Positions 26,049 to 34,640 are shown, counted from the first letter of the stretch. The stretch is 64,000 nucleotides of DNA from Undibacterium parvum (GCF_003955735.1 NZ_CP034464.1:1984001-2048000), one strand, 5' to 3'. The notes: generated by a model from the sequence alone, not told the origin. Numbers and translations: made by a program.

Positions 26049-26994
26049 CAGTAGTATCCAATTCGGGTAAATGCCAAAAATCGTAAAAATTAAACCATTG
26101 CAGTGGAACGCGCTGGCAATGATATTCCAGGCGGTTGGCATACGAGCCGGCTAAATCTGCCAAGACCTGTTCGCGTCCTTCGCGCGGCAAACGAGGTGCC
26201 GCATGCAAGAGCTCGAAATGTATCTCTGCATGCTTACCAGCTTGATGCGAGAACAACATATAAATCGGGCAATGCAAAATACTCGCCAGGACATAAGGTC
26301 CGACCGGGAACGCCGCCTGTGCGCCAAAAAAATTAACCAGCGCAACGCGCGGTGACTGCGCTAACGGCACTCTATCGCCGGCGATCACTATAAATTCGCC
26401 TTGCTCGACTTTTTCGGCCAGTATCATCGCGGTAGCCGGGGTGATCTCGCTCACTTGCATCAAATTGAGCTGGCTGGCGGGATTGAGCGCCGCCAGTAAT
26501 TGATTAAAGGCCTTTGCATGCTTGGTATGCACCAGGATAGTCAGGCGCAAACCCGGCCGCTTTAAAGACAAGACCCGGCACAGCTCCAGGTTACCGAGAT
26601 GGGAACACACCAGCACAGCACCACGTCGCTCGCGGATTAATTGCTCCATCTTTGCCACACCATGAAACTGCACATCCTCGGTCTTATACAGCCCTCCCCA
26701 TAACAACATTTTATCCAAAATGTTTTCGGCAAAAGCGGCAAAGTGTAGGATCACACCAGGGATACCAGTAGGCACCGCAACGTAGCCGCTGATACGTCGC
26801 AAATAATCTTTGGAAGCTGCCCGAGGTCGCGGCTTAGTCATCACATACCAAAGCAGCACCGGGTAAAGCACGACTCGAAATGGCCAGCGTCCGAACAACC
26901 GGAATATCCAGAACAGCACACGCATGCCAGTGATGAAACTGAGTTCATTCAGCGATGCCCAATGCTGATTTTTTTCTTTCATCATCTCACTCAT
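26035..26994 (-). CDS. LpxL/HtrB-like acyltransferase (ApeJ C-terminal-like)
   Basis: This 319-residue acyltransferase has VLVCSHLGNLELCRV (the H-x4-E catalytic motif of lauroyl-transferase-like proteins) and VIAGDRVPLAQSPR. A hydrophobic N-terminal region (MRVLFWIFRLFGRWPFRVVLYPVLLWYV) predicts inner-membrane association. ATG 26994 overlaps the glycosyltransferase stop (ATGA), so translation is coupled; the frame is open to 27036. In several ape clusters the equivalent ApeJ protein joins a glycosyltransferase and an acyltransferase; here they are two genes. It probably attaches the aryl polyene or a fatty acid to a sugar/glycerolipid acceptor. Confidence 0.78.
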   Translation of the reverse strand: MSEMMKEKNQHWASLNELSFITGMRVLFWIFRLFGRWPFRVVLYPVLLWYVMTKPRPRAASKDYLRRISGYVAVPTGIPGVILHFAAFAENILDKMLLWGGLYKTEDVQFHGVAKMEQLIRERRGAVLVCSHLGNLELCRVLSLKRPGLRLTILVHTKHAKAFNQLLAALNPASQLNLMQVSEITPATAMILAEKVEQGEFIVIAGDRVPLAQSPRVALVNFFGAQAAFPVGPYVLASILHCPIYMLFSHQAGKHAEIHFELLHAAPRLPREGREQVLADLAGSYANRLEYHCQRVPLQWFNFYDFWHLPELDTTDAVR

Positions 26995-27737
26995 CGCGTC
27001 CGCCATTTGCGCCAGAGCAAGCGCGGCGATCGCCATAACATACCGAAAAATAGACTGGTATGCATACGCGTAATCAGCACATTATCTAGCCACACACGGA
27101 AATGCGAAACCCCATCTAAAGGGTAACTGACGCGGGTAGGCAAATTAATGATTTGCACAGCGTCCCAATGCAAACGCACCAAAACCTCGGTATCAAAATT
27201 CATACGCGAACCTAGCTTTTGATGTGCAGCCAGCGCTGTGACGCAAGCCAGCGGATACACCCGAAAACCGCACATGGAATCTTTGATCTGGAACGACAGC
27301 GTATTAATCCAGACCCAGACATGCGTCAGGTAGCGTGCATACAAACGCAGCGCTGGCACAGTTTCATCATAAATCGGGCAACCGGCAATCACTGCTGCCG
27401 GATATCTGGCAGCCAATGCCAGAAACGCCGGAAAATCACTGACGTTGTGCTGTCCATCAGCGTCTACCTGCAGTGCATGACTATAGCCGCTAGCGTAGGC
27501 ATACCGCATGCCAGTCAGCACCGCAGCACCCTTGCCGCAATTACTGGCATGGCGCAGTAAAATCAAGCGCTGCGGGGCACTGGCGGCCAAGGCATCGAGC
27601 ACAGCTGCGCACGCTGCGTTACTGCCATCGTCCACCAAAATACACAGAAGATCATGTGCCAATACCTGAGCCACCACCACAGCAATCGCTTGCTCATGGT
27701 TGTACACAGGGATGACTACACAAGCTTTAAACATCAT
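26991..27737 (-). CDS. Family 2 glycosyltransferase (ApeJ N-terminal-like)
   Basis: This 248-residue GT-A protein starts at MMFKACVVIPVYNHEQ; the frame is open upstream to 27785. It has the nucleotide-sugar motif LLCILVDDGSN, the DxD-like QVDADGQHN and GFRVYPL. GT2 members include dolichol-phosphate mannosyl-like enzymes and lipid glycosyltransferases. In this operon it likely adds a sugar to the polyene carrier lipid. The start overlaps the methyltransferase stop by about 10 bases. Confidence 0.8.
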   Translation of the reverse strand: MMFKACVVIPVYNHEQAIAVVVAQVLAHDLLCILVDDGSNAACAAVLDALAASAPQRLILLRHASNCGKGAAVLTGMRYAYASGYSHALQVDADGQHNVSDFPAFLALAARYPAAVIAGCPIYDETVPALRLYARYLTHVWVWINTLSFQIKDSMCGFRVYPLACVTALAAHQKLGSRMNFDTEVLVRLHWDAVQIINLPTRVSYPLDGVSHFRVWLDNVLITRMHTSLFFGMLWRSPRLLWRKWRTR

Positions 27738-28818
27738 CACCCCCGTCGATCGCGGCAAATCGCAACAGGCTATGGCAGTAAGCAATCTCGTCGCGTACCG
27801 TCACCAATTGCAAGCCGGCCAGGCCAGCCAGGCGTATGTAATCGCTACTCTCATAAATCTTGCTATTTCCACTCGCCATCGCAGTAAAGTAAGGCGAAGT
27901 ATTGATCAGACAATACGCAGCGATATCATACTGTTGTCTGTCCCAGAAGGTATCCATGATCAATAATTGTCCGCGCGGTGCCAGCGCTGCCGCAGCGCGT
28001 TGCAAAATACTGGCAATTGCGGCTTCACTAAAGCAGCTTAGAAATTGACTCATCCAGATCACATCCATACCAGCAGGCAGCGTCGCAGCGGGGTCTAACA
28101 AATCACGCGCATGCAAATGCGCACGCTGCTGCACTCCAGCGTTTTGTAAAGTGACTGCGGCTACCGCCAGTTGCTGTGGCAAATCCACCAAATGTAACTC
28201 TACCGTCGGCTTATACGCCAACGCCGCGCAACTAAACTTGCCGGTATTGGCACCGATATCCATTACTTTGCGCGGTGCCGTGGCAAACACATCCGGTAAT
28301 ATTTCCGGGAAGGAGCTATCGGAATAGAAATGATCAAAGGCAAACCAACTGCTCTTGGCAGGCTCAGGCAACTCTGATAAACCCTGATACAAGGTATCCC
28401 AGTCACCCAAACTAGGCAAACCTAGGGGCTGCTGCTGATCCAGCGACGCATCCAGTTTAAACAGACCCTGATAACAAACATCGTGATTGAAATCAAAATT
28501 TATCTGCGTCATTTTGTCGGTCAGTATGCAGTAACCGGTTTTATCCAGCACATAGCTACCATCGCGCAGATACACCACGCCAGCGGCCAGACTAGTCTCT
28601 AGCGCCACTTTGAGGGCATACTCGCTCCAGCGTCCACTAGCCACCAAGGCGCTCAGGCTTACACCACTCGCACCGGCGTCAGCCAAGGCTTGCAACATGC
28701 CGCGCTTCCAGGCGTAACGCACGGCCTGAAACACCACCGGAGCGTAGGCGATTTTTTGTGCCTCATAACGTGCTGCAAAAGCGCTTTGCGCCTCGGGAGA
28801 AAACTTCTTATCTAGCAT
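27727..28818 (-). CDS. SAM-dependent O-methyltransferase-like protein
   Basis: This 363-residue protein has an N-terminal dimerisation/winged-helix-like region. The class I SAM fold begins at VMDIGANTGKFS (about residue 190), followed by HLVDLPQQL, MDVIWMSQFL and GQLLIMDTFW. The architecture is that of small-molecule O-methyltransferases (PF00891 type). In APE biosynthesis the aryl head is often methylated (ring C- or O-methyl); this gene is the likely methylase. The first residues MLDKKFSPEAQSAFAARYEAQKIAYAP are the likely N-terminus. It lies between the fused ApeH-ApeI and the glycosyltransferase. Confidence 0.8.
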   Translation of the reverse strand: MLDKKFSPEAQSAFAARYEAQKIAYAPVVFQAVRYAWKRGMLQALADAGASGVSLSALVASGRWSEYALKVALETSLAAGVVYLRDGSYVLDKTGYCILTDKMTQINFDFNHDVCYQGLFKLDASLDQQQPLGLPSLGDWDTLYQGLSELPEPAKSSWFAFDHFYSDSSFPEILPDVFATAPRKVMDIGANTGKFSCAALAYKPTVELHLVDLPQQLAVAAVTLQNAGVQQRAHLHARDLLDPAATLPAGMDVIWMSQFLSCFSEAAIASILQRAAAALAPRGQLLIMDTFWDRQQYDIAAYCLINTSPYFTAMASGNSKIYESSDYIRLAGLAGLQLVTVRDEIAYCHSLLRFAAIDGGDDV

Positions 28819-28840
28819 GCTGTCTTAAAAAAAGGCCTAC

Positions 28841-30607
28841 TTAAATTGCGTCTGCAGCGCGAAACAAAATGCGCCCGCTGGAATGCGCATGCAGCGCAGA
28901 AAAATATCGAAAATTTAAACTGTTTTTTTGTACGTCAAAAATCAATTCCAAAGTGACCGGCGTATCGGCGCGTATCAGTTGTTGAAACTTCAGAGCATGC
29001 ACCGCCTCAAAACATGAGGGCAAGGCAAAATATTCGCGCCCATAGTGGATCGCCCAGTCTAATTGCACCACCCCGGGCAAAATCGCCACTTGCGAAAAAT
29101 GCCCATCAAAATACAATAAATCAGCCGGTGCAATCACTTCCAATGCGACCCGCTTGGCATCACGCTCCAGCAGTCGCTTATGCGGCAGGCGTGGCCTGGG
29201 ATCGGCCTTGATAGGCGCTGCGGCTTCAGAAGATAAGGACTCCAGCAATAGCGCCTGGGTGGTTTTACCCTGAGCATTGAGTGGCATCTGTTCCAGATAA
29301 CGCCAGCGGCGCGGTAAGGCAACCGCTTCGACTGCGCCGCTCAGACTGGCCAAGAGGCTACGGTTGACGGCCAATTTACCATGCTGCGCCAAGTAGCTCT
29401 TACCGGCATCCGACAAGACCACAAAGGCGATCAAGCCCTCCCGCTGTGTGGCATAGAGTTGCTGTGCCACCAGGCGCACCTCAGCCACCAGCGAACTGGC
29501 CGACAACAGACTTTCAATGGCATCCAGCGACACCCTTTTTTCTTCTATCTTGACGATACGGTCGCTACGTCCCAACAGCAAAAAATGCTGTTCACCACAG
29601 GCCTGGGCGCGATCGGCCAGGCGTAACCAGCCATCCTCAAGCAGATGGGAAGAACGCACTTCCAGCAAATTTTCTTGCGGCTCCAGCCGCCAATTGACGC
29701 CTGGCAAAGCCTGCCAGGCTGCATCCTCACTATTTGACTGCAGATCACGCTGACGCCAGGCGATACCTCCGGTTTCGGAACTGCCATACACCTCACGCGG
29801 AATCTGGCCGAGTAGGGCCGCGCTATGCTGCGCTGCCGCCAAAGACAAAGGCCCGCCCGAGGAAAATACCGCCCGCAGGTTTTGCCGCGCCGCCGACCAA
29901 TCCAAATGCGCAGGCAGACGTTTCAGATGTGCAGGACTAGCGATCAGGGCGCACGGTGCGTGCCCCAGTAAAACTGCCAAGGCTTCCGGGAAATTTTGAC
30001 TGTGTGCGTGGATCGCACGGCCAACGCAGAGCGGCCACAACAACTTAAACAATAAACCGTAAATGTGCTGATGCGACACCGTAGCGACGATCGCACATCG
30101 CCCTAAAGCGGCACCAAACTGGGCCTCCAGTGTCGCCACTTCACTGGCTAGCTGCGACATGCGTTTGGGGCATGCTTGCGCCACGCCGGTGCTGCCTGAA
30201 GTATGTACCACTAAGGCCAGAAAATCAGACTCCAAAGCCGGATAAGCAGTGACCTGAAATGGTACCTCTACAGTAGGCTGAACGGGGGCGTATTCAGATG
30301 GAAATTCACCTAAAAATCCATCGACCTGTAAGGCCAGAGCTGTGCAACTACTAGTCAGGGTATCGGCGCTGAGCCACAGGGTTTTACCAGCATGCCAGCC
30401 GCCCAGTAAAGCAGCAGCAAATTCCAGGCTGTCTTCCAGATACAGGGCGAAATTTTGCCCTGCTTGTGCGCTTAACAAATTGCGCCAACGCGCTACGCTG
30501 GCTAGAAAATCCGCTGCGTCTACTGCTTGCTGATGGCGCCAGCCCAGCACCGAGCTGGACGGCCGCGCCGCCAGCACTTGAACCAGATTAAGCAGACTAT
30601 CAGACAT
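28841..30607 (-). CDS. Acyl-ACP synthetase fused to a hotdog dehydratase (ApeH-ApeI)
   Basis: This 588-residue protein has two domains. Residues 1-450 are an ANL-superfamily adenylating enzyme: HTSGSTG at about 135-141 (P-loop), YGSSETGGIAWR and the later RSDRIVKIEEKRVSL. In APE pathways ApeH activates the aryl acid (such as 4-hydroxybenzoate) and loads the ACP. Residues 464-588 form a hotdog dehydratase: DLLYFDGHFSQVAILPGVVQ with the predicted catalytic His503, like ApeI. In E. coli and Xenorhabdus these are separate genes, so this fusion is unusual. It follows the membrane-protein gene with an eight-base overlap. Confidence 0.84.
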   Translation of the reverse strand: MSDSLLNLVQVLAARPSSSVLGWRHQQAVDAADFLASVARWRNLLSAQAGQNFALYLEDSLEFAAALLGGWHAGKTLWLSADTLTSSCTALALQVDGFLGEFPSEYAPVQPTVEVPFQVTAYPALESDFLALVVHTSGSTGVAQACPKRMSQLASEVATLEAQFGAALGRCAIVATVSHQHIYGLLFKLLWPLCVGRAIHAHSQNFPEALAVLLGHAPCALIASPAHLKRLPAHLDWSAARQNLRAVFSSGGPLSLAAAQHSAALLGQIPREVYGSSETGGIAWRQRDLQSNSEDAAWQALPGVNWRLEPQENLLEVRSSHLLEDGWLRLADRAQACGEQHFLLLGRSDRIVKIEEKRVSLDAIESLLSASSLVAEVRLVAQQLYATQREGLIAFVVLSDAGKSYLAQHGKLAVNRSLLASLSGAVEAVALPRRWRYLEQMPLNAQGKTTQALLLESLSSEAAAPIKADPRPRLPHKRLLERDAKRVALEVIAPADLLYFDGHFSQVAILPGVVQLDWAIHYGREYFALPSCFEAVHALKFQQLIRADTPVTLELIFDVQKNSLNFRYFSALHAHSSGRILFRAADAI

Positions 30608-31145
30608 GATGTAGACGCTTAAAACGCAGGCGCAGCAAAAATTCTATGCCGAACAGAGCACCCATCAACAGATAGGAAATCACACCTGTGTACAAAGACC
30701 AGAGCGCTTCAGATGCCCATAAGGCAGTAGCGAATGCCAGCGCGCCATTGAGTATGAAAAAACCGCACCAGACCTGGGTCACACGCCGCGTATATCCGAC
30801 AGCAACCGCAGGCAAGTCGGGCTCACGCATGCGTGCCAGCCGCTCCACCATAGACGGCGGTGCCAGCAAACTGTAGCCGAATGCAGCCAACAAGCCGGCA
30901 TTGACCAGCACCGGATATAGTTTCAGCGGCAACAGGGCATTATTCCATACGGCCAGCAGCACCAAGAGCATGCCCGCCAACACCGACCAGCGTGCTACCC
31001 GACTGATCGCCAGCGTCGGCAAACGGGTTGCCACTGCCAGCAATAACAGTAGTGCCAGCCAACGTGGTTGTACCTGTCCGTGTCCAAACCAGATCGCCAG
31101 TGGATAGATCAGCGTGATGATTACCGCCAACACGCTCATCATCAC
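30600..31145 (-). CDS. apeG: Inner-membrane protein of APE loci, ApeG-like
   Basis: This 181-residue protein consists almost entirely of hydrophobic segments, about five to six helices (AVIITLIYPLAIWFGHG, LLLLLAVATRLPT, WSVLAGMLLVLLAVW, and others). It resembles COG4648-type membrane proteins that sit between the ACPs and the ApeH ligase in ape operons. No catalytic residues are obvious. Its role could be assembly or anchoring of the polyene synthase at the membrane, but this is not established. It is followed by the fused ligase with an overlap of eight bases. Confidence 0.72.
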   Translation of the reverse strand: MMMSVLAVIITLIYPLAIWFGHGQVQPRWLALLLLLAVATRLPTLAISRVARWSVLAGMLLVLLAVWNNALLPLKLYPVLVNAGLLAAFGYSLLAPPSMVERLARMREPDLPAVAVGYTRRVTQVWCGFFILNGALAFATALWASEALWSLYTGVISYLLMGALFGIEFLLRLRFKRLHHV

Positions 31146-31171
31146 GCTCAGTAAGTTGCGTTTGATGGCGT

Positions 31172-31435
31172 TTACTCCGGTGCCAAAGCGCTTAATGCAT
31201 CGACCACATCGCTGATAGTGCGTATGGTCTTGAACACTTCCGGTTGCAGACGTTTGCCAGTCATTTGTTTTAATTTCACCGCCAGATCGACCGCATCGAT
31301 GCTGTCGATATCGAGATCGGCATATAGGTTAGACTCTGGCCGCATATCCGCCTTATCCAGCTCAAACATTTCAGCCAGCAAATCCACCACCCAAGCATAC
31401 AGCTCTTCTTTACTCATTGCGCTTACCACTACCAT
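31172..31435 (-). CDS. apeF: Acyl carrier protein, ApeF-like
   Basis: This is a single-domain ACP of up to 87 residues, with the phosphopantetheine site Ser45 in DLDIDSIDAVDLAVKLKQM. An SD-like AAGAGGA lies about nine bases before the first ATG; a second ATG (MSKEELYA) is internal. It carries the growing aryl-polyene chain or starter. It is the second of two consecutive ACPs, which fits the two-ACP design of APE synthases. Confidence 0.88.
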   Translation of the reverse strand: MVVVSAMSKEELYAWVVDLLAEMFELDKADMRPESNLYADLDIDSIDAVDLAVKLKQMTGKRLQPEVFKTIRTISDVVDALSALAPE

Positions 31436-31447
31436 GACACGGTCCTC

Positions 31448-31702
31448 TTATTTCTTTCTGCTGGTTTCTATCAATGCCGTCAGTGCGCGCACCGAGGCGA
31501 AATGGCGACGCGTATCTTCCGAATCGGCAGACAGCGAAATGCCATAACGTTTTTGCAGCGCCACACCCAGCTCCAGCGCATCGATAGAATCCAAACCCAG
31601 GCCCTCGACAAACAAGGCTGCATCGCTGTCAATATCGGCGACGCTCATGTCTTCCAATTGCAGCGCATCGATAATCAATTGTTTCACTTCTTGTTCAAGC
31701 AT
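31448..31702 (-). CDS. apeE: Acyl carrier protein, ApeE-like
   Basis: This is an 84-residue ACP: the modified Ser39 lies in LGLDSIDALELGVAL, and the helix LFVEGLGL precedes it. Its ATG overlaps the upstream acyltransferase stop by eight bases. It differs in sequence from the neighbouring ApeF-like ACP, which suggests specialised starter and extender carriers. Both are candidates for modification by the PPTase at the end of the operon. Confidence 0.88.
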   Translation of the reverse strand: MLEQEVKQLIIDALQLEDMSVADIDSDAALFVEGLGLDSIDALELGVALQKRYGISLSADSEDTRRHFASVRALTALIETSRKK

Positions 31703-32468
31703 GACGTTGGTATTCCTGAGTAAAATAACTTTGTAAATAATCTGTTAAACGACGTGCCGCCATGACTTCGCTGGCTGCCGCGTCGATAAAACCAGCAATT
31801 GGAATATCGTCCAACACTTCTATCCGAAACTGCGCTCTACGCGGCGGTATCTGCCACCACTTCTCGCCCTTGCCCAAGGTCATCGGTGCGCAATGTATCA
31901 ACACTGGCGTGATATTGCGCGCACCGCGTACTGCAATGTTTGCAGCACCGCGTTTCATGCAAATCGCCGCATTTTTTTCCGTCCTCGTGCCTTCCGGAAA
32001 AATGATGAGGTTATTTCCGTCTTGCAAAGAACGAATACAATCTGCTACCAGTTGCTGACCCTGATCGTTATTGATATAGCCTGCCGCCCGCACCGGACCG
32101 CGCATGTAGGGGTTGTTCCACAAGCCTGCTTTGACAATACAATCGGCACGCTTCACCAACGCCATCAAGAACACGGTGTCTATCAGAGTAGGATGATTTG
32201 CCAGTATCAGCAAGCCTTGCCGCTGCAGCTTTTCTAGACCGATGATTTCATAGCGCAATACGCCAAGGGCATGCATCATACCAACGAAGGCGCGAAAAGT
32301 AACGCGTAATACGGCACGCGCGCAGCGTATGCGCGGCTGCCGCTGCCTGAGCATGATGTTAATCAAGGGAAACACCAGCACACCTAAGAATAGCCCACCG
32401 ATTCCAAAGCTAACAAAACAGAGCCCTGTGGCAAACACCCGCCAATAATATTCCAGGCGATCAGGCAT
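31695..32468 (-). CDS. apeD: PlsC-like 1-acyl-glycerol acyltransferase, ApeD-like
   Basis: This 257-residue membrane-associated acyltransferase has the catalytic H-x4-D in ILANHPTLIDTVFL and FPEGTRTEKNAAIC as the second motif. Hydrophobic helices at the N-terminus (YYWRVFATGLCFVSFGIGGLFLGVLVFPLI) predict inner-membrane location. It probably loads the polyene or a fatty acid onto a glycerolipid. ATG 32468 overlaps the CLF stop; the frame is open to 32495. Confidence 0.82.
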   Translation of the reverse strand: MPDRLEYYWRVFATGLCFVSFGIGGLFLGVLVFPLINIMLRQRQPRIRCARAVLRVTFRAFVGMMHALGVLRYEIIGLEKLQRQGLLILANHPTLIDTVFLMALVKRADCIVKAGLWNNPYMRGPVRAAGYINNDQGQQLVADCIRSLQDGNNLIIFPEGTRTEKNAAICMKRGAANIAVRGARNITPVLIHCAPMTLGKGEKWWQIPPRRAQFRIEVLDDIPIAGFIDAAASEVMAARRLTDYLQSYFTQEYQRHA

Positions 32469-33201
32469 CCCGGCTCCAGCGCCAGCATCGTCCATCGAGC
32501 TGGCGCTCTAAGCTGGCGGCACCGGATAACTGAAATTGCAAAATTGCCAAACTCACCGGCAGCCCCTGTGTAACGGCCAATGGCGCGCTGCTGCAGGCGC
32601 TCCACTCTAGGTGCACAGGCTGTTCGGCGGCCGCCACCATCAACCAGGCCCAGGCATGCGGCTGTTCCTGGCAGTCCTGAAATTCCGAGAATATGGCTGG
32701 CAAAGAATCATCATAGACCACCAGCAAGACCTCAGTATTGCCGTCTGCCAACAGGCTGCAAGCCTCTAGCACCGCATGTTCGACACTGCTGGCACCCGCC
32801 GCCAGCGCCAGAGTATTGGCCTGATCAGCGCGCGCTATCGAAAATAGCCCGGCACTAGCGTTATGCACCGCCAAACCAAAAGCGGTCGGCGAGAGCGGCT
32901 CAGCGCGCACTAAAGCATCGATCAACTCCACCGCACGCGCCACTTCGCCGTGTCGCGAACAAAATACCGTAGGCAGATCACGCCGCCCATCGCTACATTG
33001 ATACGCCACTTGTAGCGCCATCTTGCCTAAAAAACCGGCACGCCGGCGCAACATAGGCGGCATCTCGGCCAGCTTAGGCTCGCCTTGCGCCGCGAACGGA
33101 TGCGGTGCCTGCGCCCAAGCCTGCCAGGCCGCAGCACTCTCCACTCCAGGAGCCCAAGCGGCATGGCTAGCGATAGAGAAACTCAGCCGCGCTGTGCTCA
33201 T
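32461..33201 (-). CDS. apeC: Ketosynthase-like chain length factor, ApeC-like
   Basis: This 246-residue protein has the ketosynthase-like fold of the Ketoacyl-synt_2 type. Where a ketosynthase nucleophile would lie, the sequence is FGLAVHNASAGLFSIARAD, with Asn-Ala-Ser in place of the Cys, so it cannot be an active condensing enzyme. Such inactive partners set chain length and pair with ApeO. ATG 33201 (MSTARLSFSIASHAAWAPG) begins the operon; the frame is open to 33255 but is AT-rich and not coding-like there. The promoter region lies within the next 100 bases upstream. Confidence 0.84.
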   Translation of the reverse strand: MSTARLSFSIASHAAWAPGVESAAAWQAWAQAPHPFAAQGEPKLAEMPPMLRRRAGFLGKMALQVAYQCSDGRRDLPTVFCSRHGEVARAVELIDALVRAEPLSPTAFGLAVHNASAGLFSIARADQANTLALAAGASSVEHAVLEACSLLADGNTEVLLVVYDDSLPAIFSEFQDCQEQPHAWAWLMVAAAEQPVHLEWSACSSAPLAVTQGLPVSLAILQFQLSGAASLERQLDGRCWRWSRDA

Positions 33202-33392
33202 GTAAAAACGCCTTATTTTTGTTAAAAATACATTATTTATTCGGTTCCAAAGCAATTATTTGGAGGTCGTGCAGTATGACGTCAAAATCAATAATAATCA
33301 ATTAAATCAAGGGCTTTCACAAAGAAATGACGCCGATCTTAGTCTCGCTGCCGTCCAGAATACGGGGGGCTGCGATTGTTTAAAGCCAGCTG

Positions 33393-33464
33393 CCCGCAGG
33401 CGCATATTCCATGCGGCTCGCAGGCCAGGCAGGCTGGAAAGCCGCATGGATTATGCGCGCTGGG
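33393..33464. repeat. REP-like palindrome, copy B
   Basis: The left arm holds GCGCATATTCCATGCGGC at 33400-33417 and the right arm is GCCGCATGGATTATGCGCGC at 33441-33460, around TCGCAGGCCAGGCAGGCTGG. It lies in the 630-base gene-free stretch between apeC and the lipoprotein gene. Apart from the AT-rich apeC upstream region at 33210-33330, I see no gene there; short open frames across 33260-33694 are not coding-like. Confidence 0.85.
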
Positions 33465-33832
33465 CTTGCCTCGTTTCCAACATCATTCGAGCCTACTATC
33501 GATGTGCGTCCACCTTATCCGCTTATGCACCTAAGTGCAGGTCTGAAATATCAGCGGCGTCAAGCCAAGTCGATCAACAACTTCCAAGGCTTTACCCCAT
33601 ACCAGCGCTTGCCCTCAGTCCATCATCAGCAGAAAGCCCCGCGCCTTTTCTGTGGGGCATAAGGCAAGAGTGTCCGATTAAAAAGTTTTTATAACATTTT
33701 TAGCTTTTGGCTCGCACACCTTCATAGCAAAAGGGAGCGGGCAATATTGGCGACATCGAAAAAGCGCATAATCAATCGAGTCTGACTACACTGATCTTGC
33801 TTGGAAATCAAAGCACGCTCGAACTTAAATAA

Positions 33833-34330
33833 TCATTGATAACCATTTGCAGTTGGATCAGCTGTGATACGAAATAATTTTGTGCCCTGTTTCGCATAAA
33901 CAAGTTGCCCCTCTCCCTTGTAAAAAGTTTCAACTCTATAGGTATCTTTACTAAAGATACCTCCGAATGGAATCCAAGCCTTTCCTGTTTGATAGGCTTT
34001 AAAATCGCTTGGCTGACCAATTAAATCTTCTACCTGTCGTTTAGACATGCCAATAATGAGTTTAGAGAATTTGCTGGAAGGTTTAGGCACACCAACAATT
34101 TCACCTTCAAAATCCCCATCTTTTGACATTACTTTTCGTGTGCCTGGCACATCTTGATTTTTTTCTTTATTTTTTGTTGCCTGAACTGCTTGCGTCTGCG
34201 GTGTTGAGTTAGTTGGGATATCAGATGATTTGGTAGATTGATTATTTGAACTTGCACACCCAGCCACTGCCAAAGAAATTATAAAAAACAGCAGAGTATT
34301 GGGTATTCGTAAATTATTATGGTGAATCAT
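33833..34330 (-). CDS. Lipoprotein with SmpA/OmlA-like motif
   Basis: ATG 34330 gives 165 residues: a signal peptide with lipobox (LLFFIISLAVAGC), a Ser/Thr/Gln-rich linker, then LIIGMSKRQVEDLIGQPSDFKAYQTGK. The linker-plus-G-M-x-x-x-Q-V-x-x-L-x-G-x-P string is typical of SmpA/OmlA (BamE-like) outer-membrane lipoproteins. The frame is open to 34450, but that extension has no leader. The DNA around it is AT-richer than the neighbours, and it lies next to an IS fragment, so foreign origin is possible. No specific role is assigned. Confidence 0.68.
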   Translation of the reverse strand: MIHHNNLRIPNTLLFFIISLAVAGCASSNNQSTKSSDIPTNSTPQTQAVQATKNKEKNQDVPGTRKVMSKDGDFEGEIVGVPKPSSKFSKLIIGMSKRQVEDLIGQPSDFKAYQTGKAWIPFGGIFSKDTYRVETFYKGEGQLVYAKQGTKLFRITADPTANGYQ

Positions 34331-34430
34331 ATTTTTATCCAGTCGTTCAATAGTGATATTAAAAAATTGCTTTTCTTCGCAAATCAAAAATCTGTAGCCA
34401 AATAATATAGCTTTGCAAATATACAATAAA

Positions 34431-34446
34431 TAGGACTCACGCAAAA
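34431..34446 (+). mobile_element. IS terminal inverted repeat (single end)
   Basis: TAGGACTCACGCAAAA matches 14 of 16 bases with the end of the MITE-like element at 6831. A transposase-like fragment begins about 75 bases further on, as expected for the left end of an IS. I see no right end. Confidence 0.5.
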
Positions 34447-34519
34447 ACAAAAGATGTGTAACAAGGTGTAAAAGAGAAAACGGATCTGTGCCGTTCTGGA
34501 CCTGTCGAAACGTCCAGGC

Positions 34520-34640
34520 CGCTTAGATTATTGCCAGTATTTATTGGTAAATCCGATCAATCACACGATCACCAATTTTGCCAATCACGTGGAGAATATG
34601 AGTCACGATGGCATCAATCGCTTTTTGGGAAGTGAGAAGA
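34520..34640 (+). pseudogene. Transposase N-terminal fragment
   Basis: The plus frame reads DYCQYLLVNPINHTITNFAN, then HVENMSHDGINRFLGSEKMT before it loses similarity. The pattern Y-L-L/I...T-N-x-A-x-H-V-E-x-M/I-S-H-D-x-I-N-R-x-L is typical of the start of IS4/IS701-type transposases. The rest of the gene is missing. The short remaining stretch to 34919 contains only REP-like copy C and the ribosome-binding site of the next gene. Confidence 0.55.

Noticed and set aside
33640..33660. GCCCCGC...GTGGGGC hairpin as a terminator
   Set aside because: The loop is long, the T-run is missing and no gene ends nearby.
33260..33694. Overlapping plus-strand open frames in the spacer upstream of apeC
   Set aside because: They run through a REP-like palindrome and AT-rich DNA, and no domain or ribosome-binding site supports them.
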